The notes beneath the pieces are model-generated. The model was not told where the DNA came from and made no database searches. It saw only the letters and a program-made list of their open reading frames with translations. Position numbers and translations under genes: made by a program. A stretch of 64,000 nt of DNA from Prosapia bicincta (Eukaryota > Arthropoda > Insecta > Hemiptera > Cercopidae): assembly GCA_036971475.1 (NCBI GenBank), contig JBAIZL010000008.1, positions 8,800,263 to 8,864,262 of the forward strand, read 5' to 3'. The number at the start of each line of letters is the position of its first letter. The stretch's first letter is position 1. Positions 35,831 through 47,329 of the stretch are shown one piece after another.

Positions 35831-36309
35831 ACTAATGTTAAAGTGATTAATTATTTTAAAACACTTGTAGTGTTAACATGAAAACGTAGTTCTTAACGTG
35901 AAAACTAGTAGCTCATGTGAAGATGAAAACAACAAATATGAATTATTTTAAATTGTTAGAGACACTGTATTTTCGTTTCAAATAAAAACCATATCAACCT
36001 AATGGAACCTAACTTTGTTATGGATCTCTTTTTAAAAGTACATATAAACTTAACTAGGCCTGTTCTCGAGGGAGCCATTCTTCCGTCCAAACCAGTCAGG
36101 AACTTTATTCATTCCATGTACTTGATTACACGATTGAAATAATGTAAAAAAACATTCCGAGAAAATTAAATTTAAAGTAATTTGCCAACTTATATTTAAT
36201 TAAATATTATCAAGTTCATAAATTTCAGATTTTAATATTACTTTGACTTTTTAGCTTTTGTTTCATGATACATTAGCCAACCCTATTTTTAAATTCCTTT
36301 TAGTAGCTT

Positions 36310-36860
36310 GCACTTTCCTGCTATATATCTTGTACAAATTTTCAACTATAAATAAAATACATTTTATCCATTCAATCAATATTCATTTAATTTTTTTCAA
36401 CTTAAAGTGAATAACAATCGATGTTGATACAGCTTTTTCATATATTTATTCAATAATTAAATTATAAATATTTGGGGGGGGGTTAAGTCGAATTCGAACT
36501 GTGTATCTTCGTGTTGGAAGTCTAGTGCTTTTGGCTTTTTCACTACGCCAACTTTGCCATAGCTAGAAATGTACTTCTTAAAAAAGTATATAAATTTTTC
36601 TTTTGCCCCCATTTGGTTATTCTTGAACCCTCCATTGTACAACCTTAATTTGTTGTCATGGCTACCACGCAATATCATAAATAATGCTCTAGGATTAAAA
36701 ATAAATGAAAAGAATTAAATAAACAAACTGGATTAATGGTATCGAACCTTGCTTCACAAACAGACAATGCAAAAGGAAAGCGAAAAGAAACTACAGCACA
36801 ATGCAAGCGGCAAAATAAAAAAAGTTCTATCACATAACTTATAACATAAAATCAGCTGTT
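36310..36860. repeat. Second copy of the 20.1-kb dispersed repeat
   Basis: Shares CCATTTGGTTATTCTTGAAC, CTCCATTGTACAACCTTAA and ATCATAAATAATGCTCTAGG with the copy at 20080-20780. The minus-strand 73-codon frame at 36457-36678 matches the other copy's peptide, which suggests a shared decayed coding core. From 36680 on it is the reverse complement of 20120-20300. Confidence 0.5.
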
Positions 36861-36869
36861 TTATAAAAT

Positions 36870-37440
36870 CTTATTTTATCGTTCTACCACATAACTTATA
36901 AAAATTAAATCAGCTGTTTTATTAAATCATATCTTACCCCTTATTTTAGGCTAAATGGGATGAAATAACTACAGTGTATTTTGCATACAAAAAGGGCATG
37001 ACCCTTTTGTGAAAAATTTTTCTTCCATATAAAAACTCTTAATTAATTCATTAAATTTAATTAGTGAATTAATATTTGAAAAAACTATTAACATCAAGTT
37101 TCATCCACCACAAGTTTTTTTAAATGCATTTGAACTTGGAATGAATAAATTACAAGTATTTTATTAAAGATTGGAAATTTGAACAAGATATAAGGAGAAT
37201 ATGAACTAATAGAAGGAACTGAAAAACCAAACCTTAAATAAGATCCTCAAAAATTTCAAAAAAAAATAAGTACACAATAGCATTTAAAACTAACAACCAA
37301 CTACAACACAAACAAAAAAGATAAACTCCAACTAAAACAAAACTTTAAATAAAATTGCTCAAAAATTTCAAAGACCAAAGTTATAGGATAACATTTAAAA
37401 CTAACATTTAGGAACACAACTACAAGGACAATGTTGTAAC
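36870..37440. other. AT-rich DNA upstream of LINE
   Basis: Duplicated phrases CATAACTTATAA/AAATCAGCTGTTTTAT at 36835-36935. Otherwise no feature. Confidence 0.4.
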
Positions 37441-37488
37441 AAATTATTTTCATCTCTCTCTAAGTCTCTTAATCAACACTCTGACTCT

Positions 37489-39158
37489 GGGTCACATCCA
37501 CTGATCATATAAAAGCATGTGAAATCCTTCAGTCCTCACTGGATAAATTCACTAATTGGTGCTCTAAATGGTCTCTAACTATATCGGCAGAGAAGACCGA
37601 TTGCACTTTTTTCACCCGTCGAAATAAATTGGGTTCTTTTGCTCCCGAACTCAAAATACTTGGCAAGCGATTGAAATATAATAGGTCCCCTAAACTACTA
37701 GGGATGCTTTTGGATCCGACACTGCGATGGGGTAGTCATATAGGGTATGTTATGGAAAAATGTGTATCAAGACCTAATGCTCTCAAAGCCTTGGCCAGCC
37801 GCGATTGGGGCGCCGATACAACTACTCTAAAGATGTTTTATATTGCCTTCTTGAGATCTAAGGCAACCTATGCATGTGAAGGGTGGGGTTCGATGGCGAA
37901 ATCTCACCTGAAAAGACTGCAAACTCTACAATCTGCTGCAATTCGTTTATGCTTCGGGTGCACCAAAACCACCTCTATAGCAGCCATGGAGATTGAATTG
38001 GGAGTTGAACCTATTGGACTCTATATCGATAAAAAAATATGGACCAAATACTTGTCAATAAAGGCTCTTACACCAATCCACCCATTAAGTAACATGGTGT
38101 CATATGATTCTAACATAAAGCAGTCATTCAGCTATAAAATTAATCAACTGTCCACCAAAATGCCTTGTTTTGTCCCTGTGAAAATTCCGACTTACTATAT
38201 GGAGCCCCCAAGTAGTTGGCCCGAGATAAAAATTGCACTCAACCTGCCACATGAGGTGAGCAAGAAAGATCATTTACAAATATTAAAAACAACAACATTA
38301 AACATGATTCAATCTCAATACAAAAGCCACAAAAAATATTCACAGATGGGTCGCTCGAGCGGGAGAAGGGCTTATCGGGGGCAGGCTACTATAATGAATC
38401 GAACGGAGACTGTTTTTACATTCCAACCAATTCCAATTCCAGCATGGATACTGAGCTTTTGGCTATAAGTGCAGCCCTGACTAGCTGTGTGCATTTAAAG
38501 AGCAATTCAAAAATATGCATCCTATCGGATTCGAAAGCCGTCCTTCAGTCATTGTTAAGTAATTCTACAAGTTCATACTCGTTTCGAATATCAAAAATAA
38601 GAAAAACCATCCTAGAACTAGTGGACTGCGGGAAGGAATTAACTCTTCAATGGGTGCCTGCCCATTGCGGAGTACCCGGAAACGAAAAGGCTGACAAAAT
38701 TGCGAAAATAGCCTCAACCGTGGGACCTACAGATGAAGGCAAACACTCCCTGCTACATTGCAAAAGTGTAAGCAGGGAAGTTTTCCGAAAACTTTGGTGT
38801 GAAAATTGGGAAAAAGAGTCTACCAGTCAACACCTTTACCAGCTCCAACCAGAACCACCAGTCGAGGACAAATATAGGGAAGTAGCACCATCAACAGCAT
38901 CTTTTGCTGCCAGAGCAAGAACCGGCCATCTGGTGACACAGAAGTACCTATTTCGTTTTAATCTCACAGAGTCTCCATTATGTGCACTCTGTGGTGTGGA
39001 GAGCGAAACACATCCTGCTGAACTGCCCTTACCCATTATCTACAAGAGACATCCTCAGACCAATTGTGACAAAGTGGCAAGATATTCTAGTTAAGAAGAA
39101 CCTGTGGGCCATAGCATCATATATATATCGTGGACATCGGGCCATCGGCTATAGTTAA
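37489..39158 (+). pseudogene. 5'-truncated LINE: RT C-terminus, RNase H, zinc knuckle
   Basis: The frame opens at about 37489 with an RT thumb-type segment (NWCSKWSLTISAEKT, then LLGMLLDPTLRWGSHI), typical of non-LTR elements of the Jockey/I supergroup. It continues as an ORF to about 38335. In an A6 run (38331-38336) the frame shifts. The next frame holds a complete RNase H catalytic set: D in FTDGS (38345), E in DTELLAI (38453), D in ILSDSKA (38528), and WVPAHCG with D in EKADKIAK (38693). A second shift near 39015 separates CALCG from the matching H and C (HILLNCP) of a CCHC knuckle; the true end is TAA 39156-39158. The RT catalytic YxDD region and everything upstream are missing. A dead insertion. 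Confidence 0.88.
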
Positions 39159-39711
39159 GCTGGACGCCTGCACGAAGAAGTAAGTAACACTCTGACTCCC
39201 TATCATAATCCTATCCTAACCCCCATCTCAAACTCCCACACTTTTAATTTCCTTTCAGGCAATATTGCTGAGATCTATCTTTAACTGTTCCTGGTTCCTC
39301 CCAACTCCATGATCCGACAATCTTTTTAAACTCCTGCCTTTGAGGAATTTATTGGTTTTCCCCAAGCTCTTTGGCAGAACTGAAAGCTCAGTATATCCCC
39401 TCCACAAATCTCACGGATCAAACTGGCTTCTCTCCAATCTACTATCCTCGACCAAAAGTCCTGGATCCCCTATATTTACTACTTTTACATAGTGACTTTT
39501 CCTCCTGCCTCCCTTCTAATCCTTGTGAACTTTGGTAGTAGCCAAAATTAATTACCTGTAAGTTTTTACTTTCTGCTAGTTTCAAGTTTTTTTCAAATTA
39601 TGTAGTTGTTAAAGTTCTTTACACCCTTTACCTTATCCAATTACCATAACAACTCTTGTTTTTATTGTCACCTGTTTACTCCACTACCCCTAAATTATAG
39701 TTAAGTTAGGT
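39159..39711 (+). mobile_element. Probable 3' untranslated region of the LINE
   Basis: C/T-rich non-coding sequence directly after the LINE stop, distinct in composition from the surrounding AT-rich DNA. No poly-A or simple-repeat tail marks its end, so the right border is uncertain. Confidence 0.4.
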
Positions 39712-42545
39712 TTAACCTTCAAACACACGCGCTCCACACCATTCATTTATCTCTGAGGCGACTACAAAAAATTTTTGTTCTCGCTCCCCTCCTAGGTAGT
39801 TGTTTTTCACTTCTCCCTCCACACTGTCACTCAAGGTCAACCAGTTGTGGCGTACCAGTCATTGTGTTTACGTCGTTGTTTCAACTGCTGGGTGAATTCA
39901 ACCCCGCGTGTGTGTTCTCGTGCAAAACTTTTTGTTGGTACATTTTTAAGTTATTGTTTTTTAATTAGTATAAATTTTTAGTGTGAGACTTTTATTGGTA
40001 TTTAACATATTTATTTATAATTTTTGTTGTAATTTTGTCTTTTTGTCATGAAAAAAATTAAAATTCTGGAAAATGGATGCTTATACAGTCTAACAAAACA
40101 GACTTATGGATCTTTTTGATTCAGTTGAAAGTGATGGTACAATGGACGACTCTAGTGAAGATGAAATCAATCACAAGTCAGCAAGTGATCGCAACACGGA
40201 AAGTGAACAAGAAGGAGAAAGTGAAGGAGAAGTTTTATCGGAAGAAGATATACCTCTTGCACAAAGATTAGATACACTCGTAGGTAAAGATGGAACCAAA
40301 TGGAAAAAGTTTCCACCTGAAACTTTTAGAACCAGGTCAGTAAATATTGTCACTCACTTGCCTGGTGTTAAAATGGTTGCTAAAAGTGCAAAAACCCCTT
40401 AGATGCATGGTCATGTATGCTGGACGATTCGATTATAGATGCCATTGTCACCTGCACTAATATCTATATTCAGTCAATACCAGAAAACTTTTTACGAGAA
40501 CGTGATGCAAACAATACTAGTAGAGATGAAATTAAAGCCTTATTTGGATTACTTTATTTTTCCGGAGTAATGAGGTTTAATCATTTAAATACTAAAGACC
40601 TTTGGAATAATGATGGTAGTGGGATTGAATTTTTCCCCCTCACTATGGGTATAAATAGATTCCATTTTTTACTAAGATGTCTACGCTTTGACAACATCAA
40701 CACTCGTGTTATTAGAAGAAAGGTTGACAGGCTCCCCCCAATAAAGGATGTTTTTCTATTAATTGTTAATAATTTCTAAAAAGCATTTAGTCCTTCAGAA
40801 TGCGTGACAGTTGACGAAAGACTTCAGCCTTTTCGTGGGAATTGCCCCTTCAGGCAATATATGAAAAATAAACCTTCTAAATATGGAATTAAAATTTTTA
40901 TTTTAGCAGATGCTAGATGGTTTTACACACACAATATGGAAGTATATTGTGGCCAACAACCAGCTGGACCTCACCATGTGTCTAACGTCTGATGTAGTGA
41001 AAAGGTTAGTGAACCCAATTTCTGGTTATAAGAGAAATATCTTTACAGACAACTGGTTTATGAGTGTACCAATGGCAAATGACTTGTTGAAAAACCATAG
41101 TCTTACTGTAACTGGCACAATGAGATTAAACAAAAGAGAACTTCCTCCAGAGAAGACGTGCGAAAAACGAATACAGGGTTCAAGTATCTTCGGGTTTTCC
41201 AAAGATATGACCATAGTTTCTTATTCCCCCCCCAAAAAAACAGAGTTGTGATATTGGCATCAACAATGCATCATGATTATAAAATAGATTTGTGTACAGG
41301 GGATTTAAAGAAACCGGAAATGATAACCGACTATAACTTAGGCAAAGGAGGCGTTGATATTGTTGATAAACTGTGTGCAGAATATACTGTTTACAGAAAA
41401 TGTAAGCGTTGGCCTCTTACCCTTTTTTTTGGAATGCTGGACATAGCTGCAATTAATGCATTAGTCATTTATAGAAACAATATGATGCACGAAAAACCAA
41501 TTCCACGGAAAGCGTTTTTAAAGCAACTGGGTCAAGAACTTTCAAAACCCCATACTGCATCAAGAGCCTTACTGCCAGGACTACCTTTGCATATAAAAGC
41601 AGGTGTGAAACGCATAAGTGGTGTTGAGAAAACTCAAGAAAAAAAAAGTTCTGGACGATGGGAAGTTTGCCTGCGGCAAGAAGACCGGAAGACAACCACT
41701 TCATGCTGCAACTGCAACAAATTACTTTATAGGGAACATTCCTTTATATACTGTGAAGAATGTGCACCTGAATAAAAAATACATTTTGAAAATATTAATT
41801 AAAAGAAATATCTTTACTTTTTAAATTTTTTTTTACTTAGATTTTTAATTTGGCCTGAACTTAGTTTACTTCTAAACCAATACTTCTGTACACAGTTATG
41901 AATTTAGCTAATTTTTTTTCACCTAATTTTGTCTAATAATTGTTGTAATCCATTAAAGTGTTTTAAATTTTAGAACTAATAATAAATATTTTTACATTTT
42001 ATAACGGGGAGCACATTGTAAAACTGAAATAGCAAATTATACGAGAGAAAATACAAAGTTAAAAATTGCCTCAAAAAAATTACATGTAATCTGTATGATT
42101 TTAAGTAGATTATAATATTTGTGTATAAAACAGAGCACAACCACTATTGATTTTTTAAACAAAAAATTGGATCTGACAATTTCCAATAATTCTAACACGT
42201 GAACCTTAAAATATAGGCCTATATTCCATGCTATTTATATAAGATATTTTGCTAGATTTGAATCTGAAACGAAAATGAAAAAAAAATATCCATTTCGTAG
42301 TTTAACAAAAACTAGTCAATTATTTCTTACAATAAAATGCTAGTAAGGTTCAAATTGTATAAATGACGTTCAAAAACATAATATTTATTGTTGGTAATTA
42401 TAACACTACTGATAATGTAAACAATAAAAATAATGAGTTAAATAAATATAGAAAAATTAATATTAAAGTAAAATTATCATCAGAAAGTTAATTATTATAT
42501 AATTTAACGAATACATTTTTATATTCAAAAATACTTGAAGGTTAA
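39712..42545 (+). mobile_element. Tentative extent of piggyBac element
   Basis: TTAACCTTCAA at 39712 and its exact inverse TTGAAGGTTAA at 42535-42545 bracket the transposase. They are TTAA-ended, and a 2.8-kb span is right for piggyBac. The match covers only seven bases past TTAA and does not extend, so it could be chance. Confidence 0.25.
40106..41775 (+). pseudogene. piggyBac-family transposase, decayed
   Basis: An acidic N-terminus (DSVESDGTMDDSSEDE) is followed by the piggyBac core. All three catalytic Asp positions remain: D in TVDERLQPFRG (40813), D in FTDNWFMSVPMA (41048) and D in KGGVDIVDKL (41356). The C-terminal cysteine-rich domain (SCCNCNKLLYREHSFIYCEEC) precedes TAA at 41773. 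It is broken by a one-base frameshift near 40398, an in-frame TAA at 40777, a frameshift near 40985 and another in the C8A7 run at 41227-41242. It is of PGBD4-like type and would need TTAA targets. Length, about 555 codons, fits the family. Inactive as it stands. Confidence 0.92.
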
Positions 42546-42850
42546 ATAAATGTCTACAACTAATTAAATAATAATATTAAAAAGCACCCTCTAACAATCA
42601 ATAATTTATCACAAAGCAAAAATTTCAATAACAAAGTCATTGGATAGTATAGTCACAAAATCTAAACTTTATAGTTAGGGTTTATATTTTCTACAGTTAC
42701 ACTCACTGATAATAATGACTTTCCCATTAAGTAGATAAATGATAGTCATTGTCAAAGAAAGAAAGAAATTATTGGTTGTAAGTTAATATAAAATATATTC
42801 AACTATGATCACAAGCTAAGCTCATATTTTTAAATATGTAATATAATTAT
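41830..42850. other. AT-rich DNA between piggyBac and inverted-repeat element
   Basis: No gene or tandem repeat recognised. Confidence 0.5.
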
Positions 42851-42870
42851 ATAAATATAATATATATATA

Positions 42871-43175
42871 TTTAGGTTAGTTTTGGTTGGTAAAGATTAT
42901 TTAGATTTTTTGGACTAGGAGACTGACAGACTTACCTTGGTAAGAGTCCACTCTGTAGTCTTGAAATAGAAACACATAAAAGCACTTAAACAATGATATA
43001 TTTCAACCACACAGTGGTCTTTGTCAAAAAGTCTTTTTGTGTTTTCTCTTCGATTGACAAAGACCACTGTGTGGTTGAAATATATCATTGTTTAAGTGCT
43101 TTTATGTGTTTCTATTTCAAGACTACAGTGTGGACTCTTGCCAAGGTAAGTCTGTCAGTCTCCTAGTCCAAAAAA

Positions 43176-43178
<3 letters not shown>
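42871..43178. mobile_element. Minimal derivative of inverted-repeat PLE
   Basis: Only the outer ~150 bases of each arm of the 19.2- and 61.7-kb elements remain. They join near TCAAAAAGTCTTTTTGTG at 43025-43042 to give an almost perfect palindrome. Here the left end carries the TTTAGGTTAGTTTTGGTTGG tail and the right end stops at AAAAAATCTA followed by (TA)n, the mirror image of the 19.2-kb copy. The hairpin TTGACAAA, ACCAC, TGT, GTGGT, TGAAA is at 43056-43081. Confidence 0.85.

Positions 43179-43243
<65 letters not shown>
43178..43243. repeat. (TA)n microsatellite
   Basis: Pure TA run directly at the truncated end of the inverted-repeat derivative. Confidence 0.97.
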
Positions 43244-43246
<3 letters not shown>

Positions 43247-43582
43247 CATTTAAGTGTATTAAATTCCAATTCTCATATTCTATCTTATAAATTTTCTTTT
43301 CTTCAAACTATGATCTTAATTATAACCATTTTTTTTAAATCGCTTACGGTACATTTTAGTAAGGCACAATATAATCAAATCAATACAATTTAAATAAACA
43401 GAGACAATTTTTCAGTAGCCTTCAAGTCTAAAGAATGAAAATCTTTTTTTTTTGTAAATTTGATACAATTTATACATTTTTAAATAATATAATACAATTT
43501 TCTGAATTAAGTCTTTCAAGAAATTCTGGGAAAAGGAACTAGAACTTAATATAAACATTATTACTTAAAAGTGATGGAATTT

Positions 43583-43588
43583 TTTATT
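43583..43588 (-). terminator. Polyadenylation signal of TTLL12
   Basis: AATAAA on the minus strand, about 40 bases after the stop codon (43628-43630). Correct position and strand for the TTLL12 transcript. Confidence 0.7.
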
Positions 43589-43627
43589 CAGTTGTCTGAA
43601 AAGTTCATACGTAACATTTCTCATGAT

Positions 43628-45529
43628 TTAATAATTATTTAAGTCTTCAAAAACATCCTTTGATTCATCTAGAAACAATAGAGAAAATATGTCATTATAA
43701 AAGTTTGGATAATACTCACAAGCTCTTTGGCAATCAGGTGTCCAATTAATTTCTAATAATTTTGGTGTGTACATGTTTTCTTGATCAATTGAAAGCATTA
43801 TGTCTGCTGCATACAAAGCTCGAGACTGAGGACTGTTCCCAATTCCACAAGGTGGTTTTTTCATTGTTGCTGCTTCAAATACTTTCCGCAGCATAGCAAA
43901 TATGTCCTTTTCCACCAATTCCCATTTAGTTGAATTATTTTGGTCATTAAATTTTTTAATAAAGTCATCGCAAAGCATTTTACATAGAGGGGCATCTTTG
44001 TTATAGTTCATTACAGTAAAATGTTTTTCATAATCTTCAAAATCTCGTAGAGCAAAAGGTTTATTTGCGAAACGAAGAAAAAAATGTTTGTATACATAAA
44101 CTTCAAGGGGACTTGCAGACTTTAACAATGTAACATAACGTATATCAAATTTTACCAAACCACAATCTGGCCTATCAAATAACACTGGTCTAGAAATATA
44201 TTTTTGAGCAATCTTGGGACCACTAGAAGCAATCCGAATGATATAGTCTAAATTGTTTGTGATATGCGTATCTAAGCTTCTTGCCAAATTCCAAGGTTTG
44301 CAAATCCAATAATTATCTAACCCTTTACTTTCTCGGTGTTGAAAATAACTAACAAACTTACAAAGTTCATTATTCAAATTGTATGTAGTAGGCAACCAAC
44401 ATGGAAAAGTATCTAAAGTTGATAAGTTATAATTTTCTTTGATACCTGGAATCCGGCGACAAACAATACTTAATAAATCCTTTGTAATTATTACATGTTC
44501 AGATGGATATTGGTTTATATATTTATGAGGACATTCTTCACTAAACTCTAGATATTCTTTAAAAGGCGTTGTTAGCCATAATATATCAGCATCATTTTGT
44601 TCTTGAACACAATGAAACCTATGATGTGTAAGATACTGATTGATAAAGCTGTAATCCGAATATACTTTCCATGAAGTTTTTGTAGGAATACTACAGTTAC
44701 CATTTGACTCTTTAGGCAGAAGTCTACTTAAGTTGGGTAGGGTTTCTAGTATACGTCCAGACTGGAAGTATTCTTCTGATGGTTCTTCTTGTACATAAGA
44801 AATATTTTTCAAATCACTAGGTCTCCAAGGTAATAAAGCAGCTCTCCTTACATTTGGATCTACATAACCCTCTGCAAAGTCTCTAGTTACTTCTTCATCC
44901 TTGTATATTTTACATAGAGGATATAGTAATGAATATGTTACTCCTTCTGGTAAAAATACAAACGGTACTATTTTAACATTTGGAGTGTCTGAATGCTGAA
45001 TTGCCGAACCAAACTCATCCATTATGTACCACAATGGTAATCGGTCCTCTATATTAATTCCAAATGAGTATGAATATGTTAGATTATACTTCCACATTGT
45101 ATTAATTACATCATCTAAAATGGTTACAGACTCCACTGATTTTCCCATTAAGTTTGCCATTCTATTTAAAAGACCTGGTACTTCACATAAATAAACTTTT
45201 GCTTCAGGTGCTTTATAAGTCCAAGCATGGTCTATAAGGAAAATGTGATCCTTGCTTTCGGGATCAACAGGGTCATCACTTGATACGAAAACTTTCTGAG
45301 GTAAGTGATCAGAAGTATCTTCTTCATATTGAATTTGAAACATTGAAAACACTGAACCTGCATCAAAAATTTCGCACTTTAGTTTTACAAAAAGGGATTT
45401 CCAAAAGTTTTCTGGTATTCTATTTGATTCTAATTGTGCTTTATGTATTTCAGTAAAGTTCACAAACAAGGGGTCATCATCAGATATAAAATCATTGGTT
45501 ACAGAGTTCAATTCATTTTCAGATTCCAT
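43628..45529 (-). CDS. TTLL12: Tubulin-tyrosine-ligase-like protein 12
   Basis: An uninterrupted 633-codon frame, close to the usual ~640 residues of TTLL12. The N-terminal half corresponds to the SET-like region of TTLL12, the C-terminal half to the TTL (ATP-grasp) domain. In the latter I see KPWNLARSLDTH (ATP-binding Lys 411), VKFDIRY (461-464) and YAADIML (Asp 576). LLEINWTPDC supplies the metal-binding Glu 593 and Asn 595. The family-typical ending EYYPNFYNDIFSLLFLDE follows. TTLL12 is a cytosolic/nuclear protein regarded as having no proven ligase activity and linked to tubulin and histone modification. The start (AAAGCCATGG on the minus strand) is a good Kozak site. The gene is intronless here; whether this is the native locus or a retrocopy is open, but the intact frame argues for function. 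Confidence 0.93.
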   Translation of the reverse strand: MESENELNSVTNDFISDDDPLFVNFTEIHKAQLESNRIPENFWKSLFVKLKCEIFDAGSVFSMFQIQYEEDTSDHLPQKVFVSSDDPVDPESKDHIFLIDHAWTYKAPEAKVYLCEVPGLLNRMANLMGKSVESVTILDDVINTMWKYNLTYSYSFGINIEDRLPLWYIMDEFGSAIQHSDTPNVKIVPFVFLPEGVTYSLLYPLCKIYKDEEVTRDFAEGYVDPNVRRAALLPWRPSDLKNISYVQEEPSEEYFQSGRILETLPNLSRLLPKESNGNCSIPTKTSWKVYSDYSFINQYLTHHRFHCVQEQNDADILWLTTPFKEYLEFSEECPHKYINQYPSEHVIITKDLLSIVCRRIPGIKENYNLSTLDTFPCWLPTTYNLNNELCKFVSYFQHRESKGLDNYWICKPWNLARSLDTHITNNLDYIIRIASSGPKIAQKYISRPVLFDRPDCGLVKFDIRYVTLLKSASPLEVYVYKHFFLRFANKPFALRDFEDYEKHFTVMNYNKDAPLCKMLCDDFIKKFNDQNNSTKWELVEKDIFAMLRKVFEAATMKKPPCGIGNSPQSRALYAADIMLSIDQENMYTPKLLEINWTPDCQRACEYYPNFYNDIFSLLFLDESKDVFEDLNNY

Positions 45530-45539
45530 GGCTTTTTCA

Positions 45540-46240
45540 ATTGATATTCTTTAATTCTAGAGTAAATATTCAAAATTATTTTTATTTAGTTATATTACCC
45601 ATAAACAATGTACAGTACGTACTTCTCATGACGAGAAGCACGTGTTAATTTTGTATACTAATATTTATATAGACCGGTATATGCAAAAGTTTCGTTTTGT
45701 TTGTAAAAATAATTTTATGGATCTAATAAGTTATAGAATGGCAGTAATTACTTTACCCCCCAATCTAAAACATCGTTAATAAACTTTGTATTTGTTTGTA
45801 TTTTCATTTACAATTCACTGTAAATATTAACTATAATACTAACGTATTACAGACAACTTACGTTTTCCAAATAAATATTACTATTACTATAGTAGTCTCA
45901 GACATAGATTTCCAATTTTATAGAGTTTAGAAACTTGAGACTTCACTCACAGCTTTGGAGTTTATGCAAATATTGAACTTTTCTATGAGTCGTCAATTAT
46001 AACAACCATCTAATTTTAACAACCATCTAAGTTTACTTTAAAAAGAAACTGTTTTTAGAAATTACTTATATATTTTAAAAGAATAATCTCCTATAGAATA
46101 TATATATCGCCAAGTTCCAGATTATTATTTATTCAATCACTTTAACTTTAAAAGTGATTACAAAAAACATGCTTTTTTCCATGGTTTTTTTTTTTTTAAA
46201 TCGTATTAAACGGACTTTACTGTATAAGAAAATATATACA
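45540..46240. other. Upstream region of TTLL12
   Basis: AT-rich 5' flank. No clear TATA box or other promoter element can be assigned. No second exon is visible. Confidence 0.4.
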
Positions 46241-46246
46241 AATACA

Positions 46247-46496
46247 AGAATAATTTCTAAACACTTTTAAATGTTTTAAACTTGCCTATAGTAGCACTTA
46301 CTTTGCTTGTTGAGGACGACCGTTTCGGGAGATGTGTCCCTTTGTCCCGTTACGGTCTGAGTTGACAAAGGGACACATTTCCCGAAACGGCCGTCCTCAA
46401 CAAGCAAAGTAAGTGCTACTATAGGCAAGTTTAAAACATTTAAAAGTGTTTAGGGATTACTAGTAGCTCACGCAAAGATGGAATCAACAAATGTGA
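46247..46496. mobile_element. CCGTTTCGGG foldback element, copy A of cluster
   Basis: A near-perfect hairpin around 46345: TATAGTAGCACTTACTTTGC, GGACGACCGTTTCGGGAGAT and the mirror AGATGGAATCAACAAATG on the right. The arms differ by only a few bases, so it is young or gene-converted. Confidence 0.85.
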
Positions 46497-46770
46497 AGAA
46501 TAATTTATTAAACACTTGTAAATATTTACAAACTTGCCTATATTAGCACTTCCTTATAATTGTTGAGGTCGGCCGTTTCGGGAGATGTGTCCCATTGTCA
46601 ACTCTGACCTTCATTCAATGAGTTAAGTTCTGAATTGACAATGGGACACATCTCCCGAAACGGCCGTCCTCAACAAATATAAGTAAGTGCTACTATAGGC
46701 AAGTTTGTAAATATTTACAAACGTTTAGTGAATACTAGTAGTTCACATGAAGATGGAATCAACAGATATG
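46497..46770. mobile_element. CCGTTTCGGG foldback element, copy B of cluster
   Basis: A second hairpin directly abuts copy A. It has CTTGCCTATATTAGCACTTC and GGCCGTTTCGGGAGATGTG on the left and the mirror on the right, with centre TCATTCAATGAGT. It is of the 'TTATAATTGTTGAGG' subtype, like the copy at 9038. Confidence 0.85.
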
Positions 46771-46829
46771 AATAATTTATTGAATCATACAATTACAAAA
46801 ATGTATTGTAGGATTCAAATAATAATTTT

Positions 46830-46985
46830 TGAGTTACGGTCTGAGTTGACAAAGGGTCACACCTCCCGAAACTGCCGTCCTCAACAAGCAAAGTAAGTGC
46901 TACTATAGGCAAGTTTAAAACATTTAAAAGTGTTTAGTGATTACTAGTAGCTCACTCGAAGATAGAATCAACAAATGTTAATAAT
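46830..46985. mobile_element. Half foldback element, copy C of cluster
   Basis: Only the right arm is present (GAGTTACGGTCTGAGTTGAC, CCGAAACTGCCGTCCTC, AAGATAGAATCAACAAATG). Confidence 0.75.
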
Positions 46986-47063
46986 TTTTGTATTTGTATC
47001 TTTTCTTATTTTCATTAATTACAAGAATACCTATTTTACTGTTTATATGTATGTATGAATGTG

Positions 47064-47091
47064 TGTGTGTGCGCGCGCGCGCGCGCGTGTG
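47064..47091. repeat. (GT)n(GC)n microsatellite
   Basis: GTGTGTGTGCGCGCGCG run, a candidate Z-DNA former. Confidence 0.85.
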
Positions 47092-47187
47092 TCAAGTTAA
47101 CAATTGCACACATTTAAGAAAATGGTTCTACTTATCCAGAATCAAAATAAGTTGTTATTTTGTTAGAGTGTATATATTTTAGAATAT

Positions 47188-47325
47188 TTGTTGAGGACGG
47201 CCGTTTCGGGAGATACGCACTCCTCAACAAATATAAGTAAATGCTACTATAGGCAAGTTTGTAAATATTTACAAGTGTTTAGTCACAACTAATAGCTCAC
47301 GGGAAGATGGAATCAACAAATATTT
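47188..47325. mobile_element. Collapsed foldback element, copy D of cluster
   Basis: TTGAGGACGGCCGTTTCGGG, AGATACGCACTCCTCAACAA is followed by the right outer arm to GAAGATGGAATCAACAAAT. The centre is deleted. Confidence 0.7.
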
Positions 47326-47329
47326 TAAA

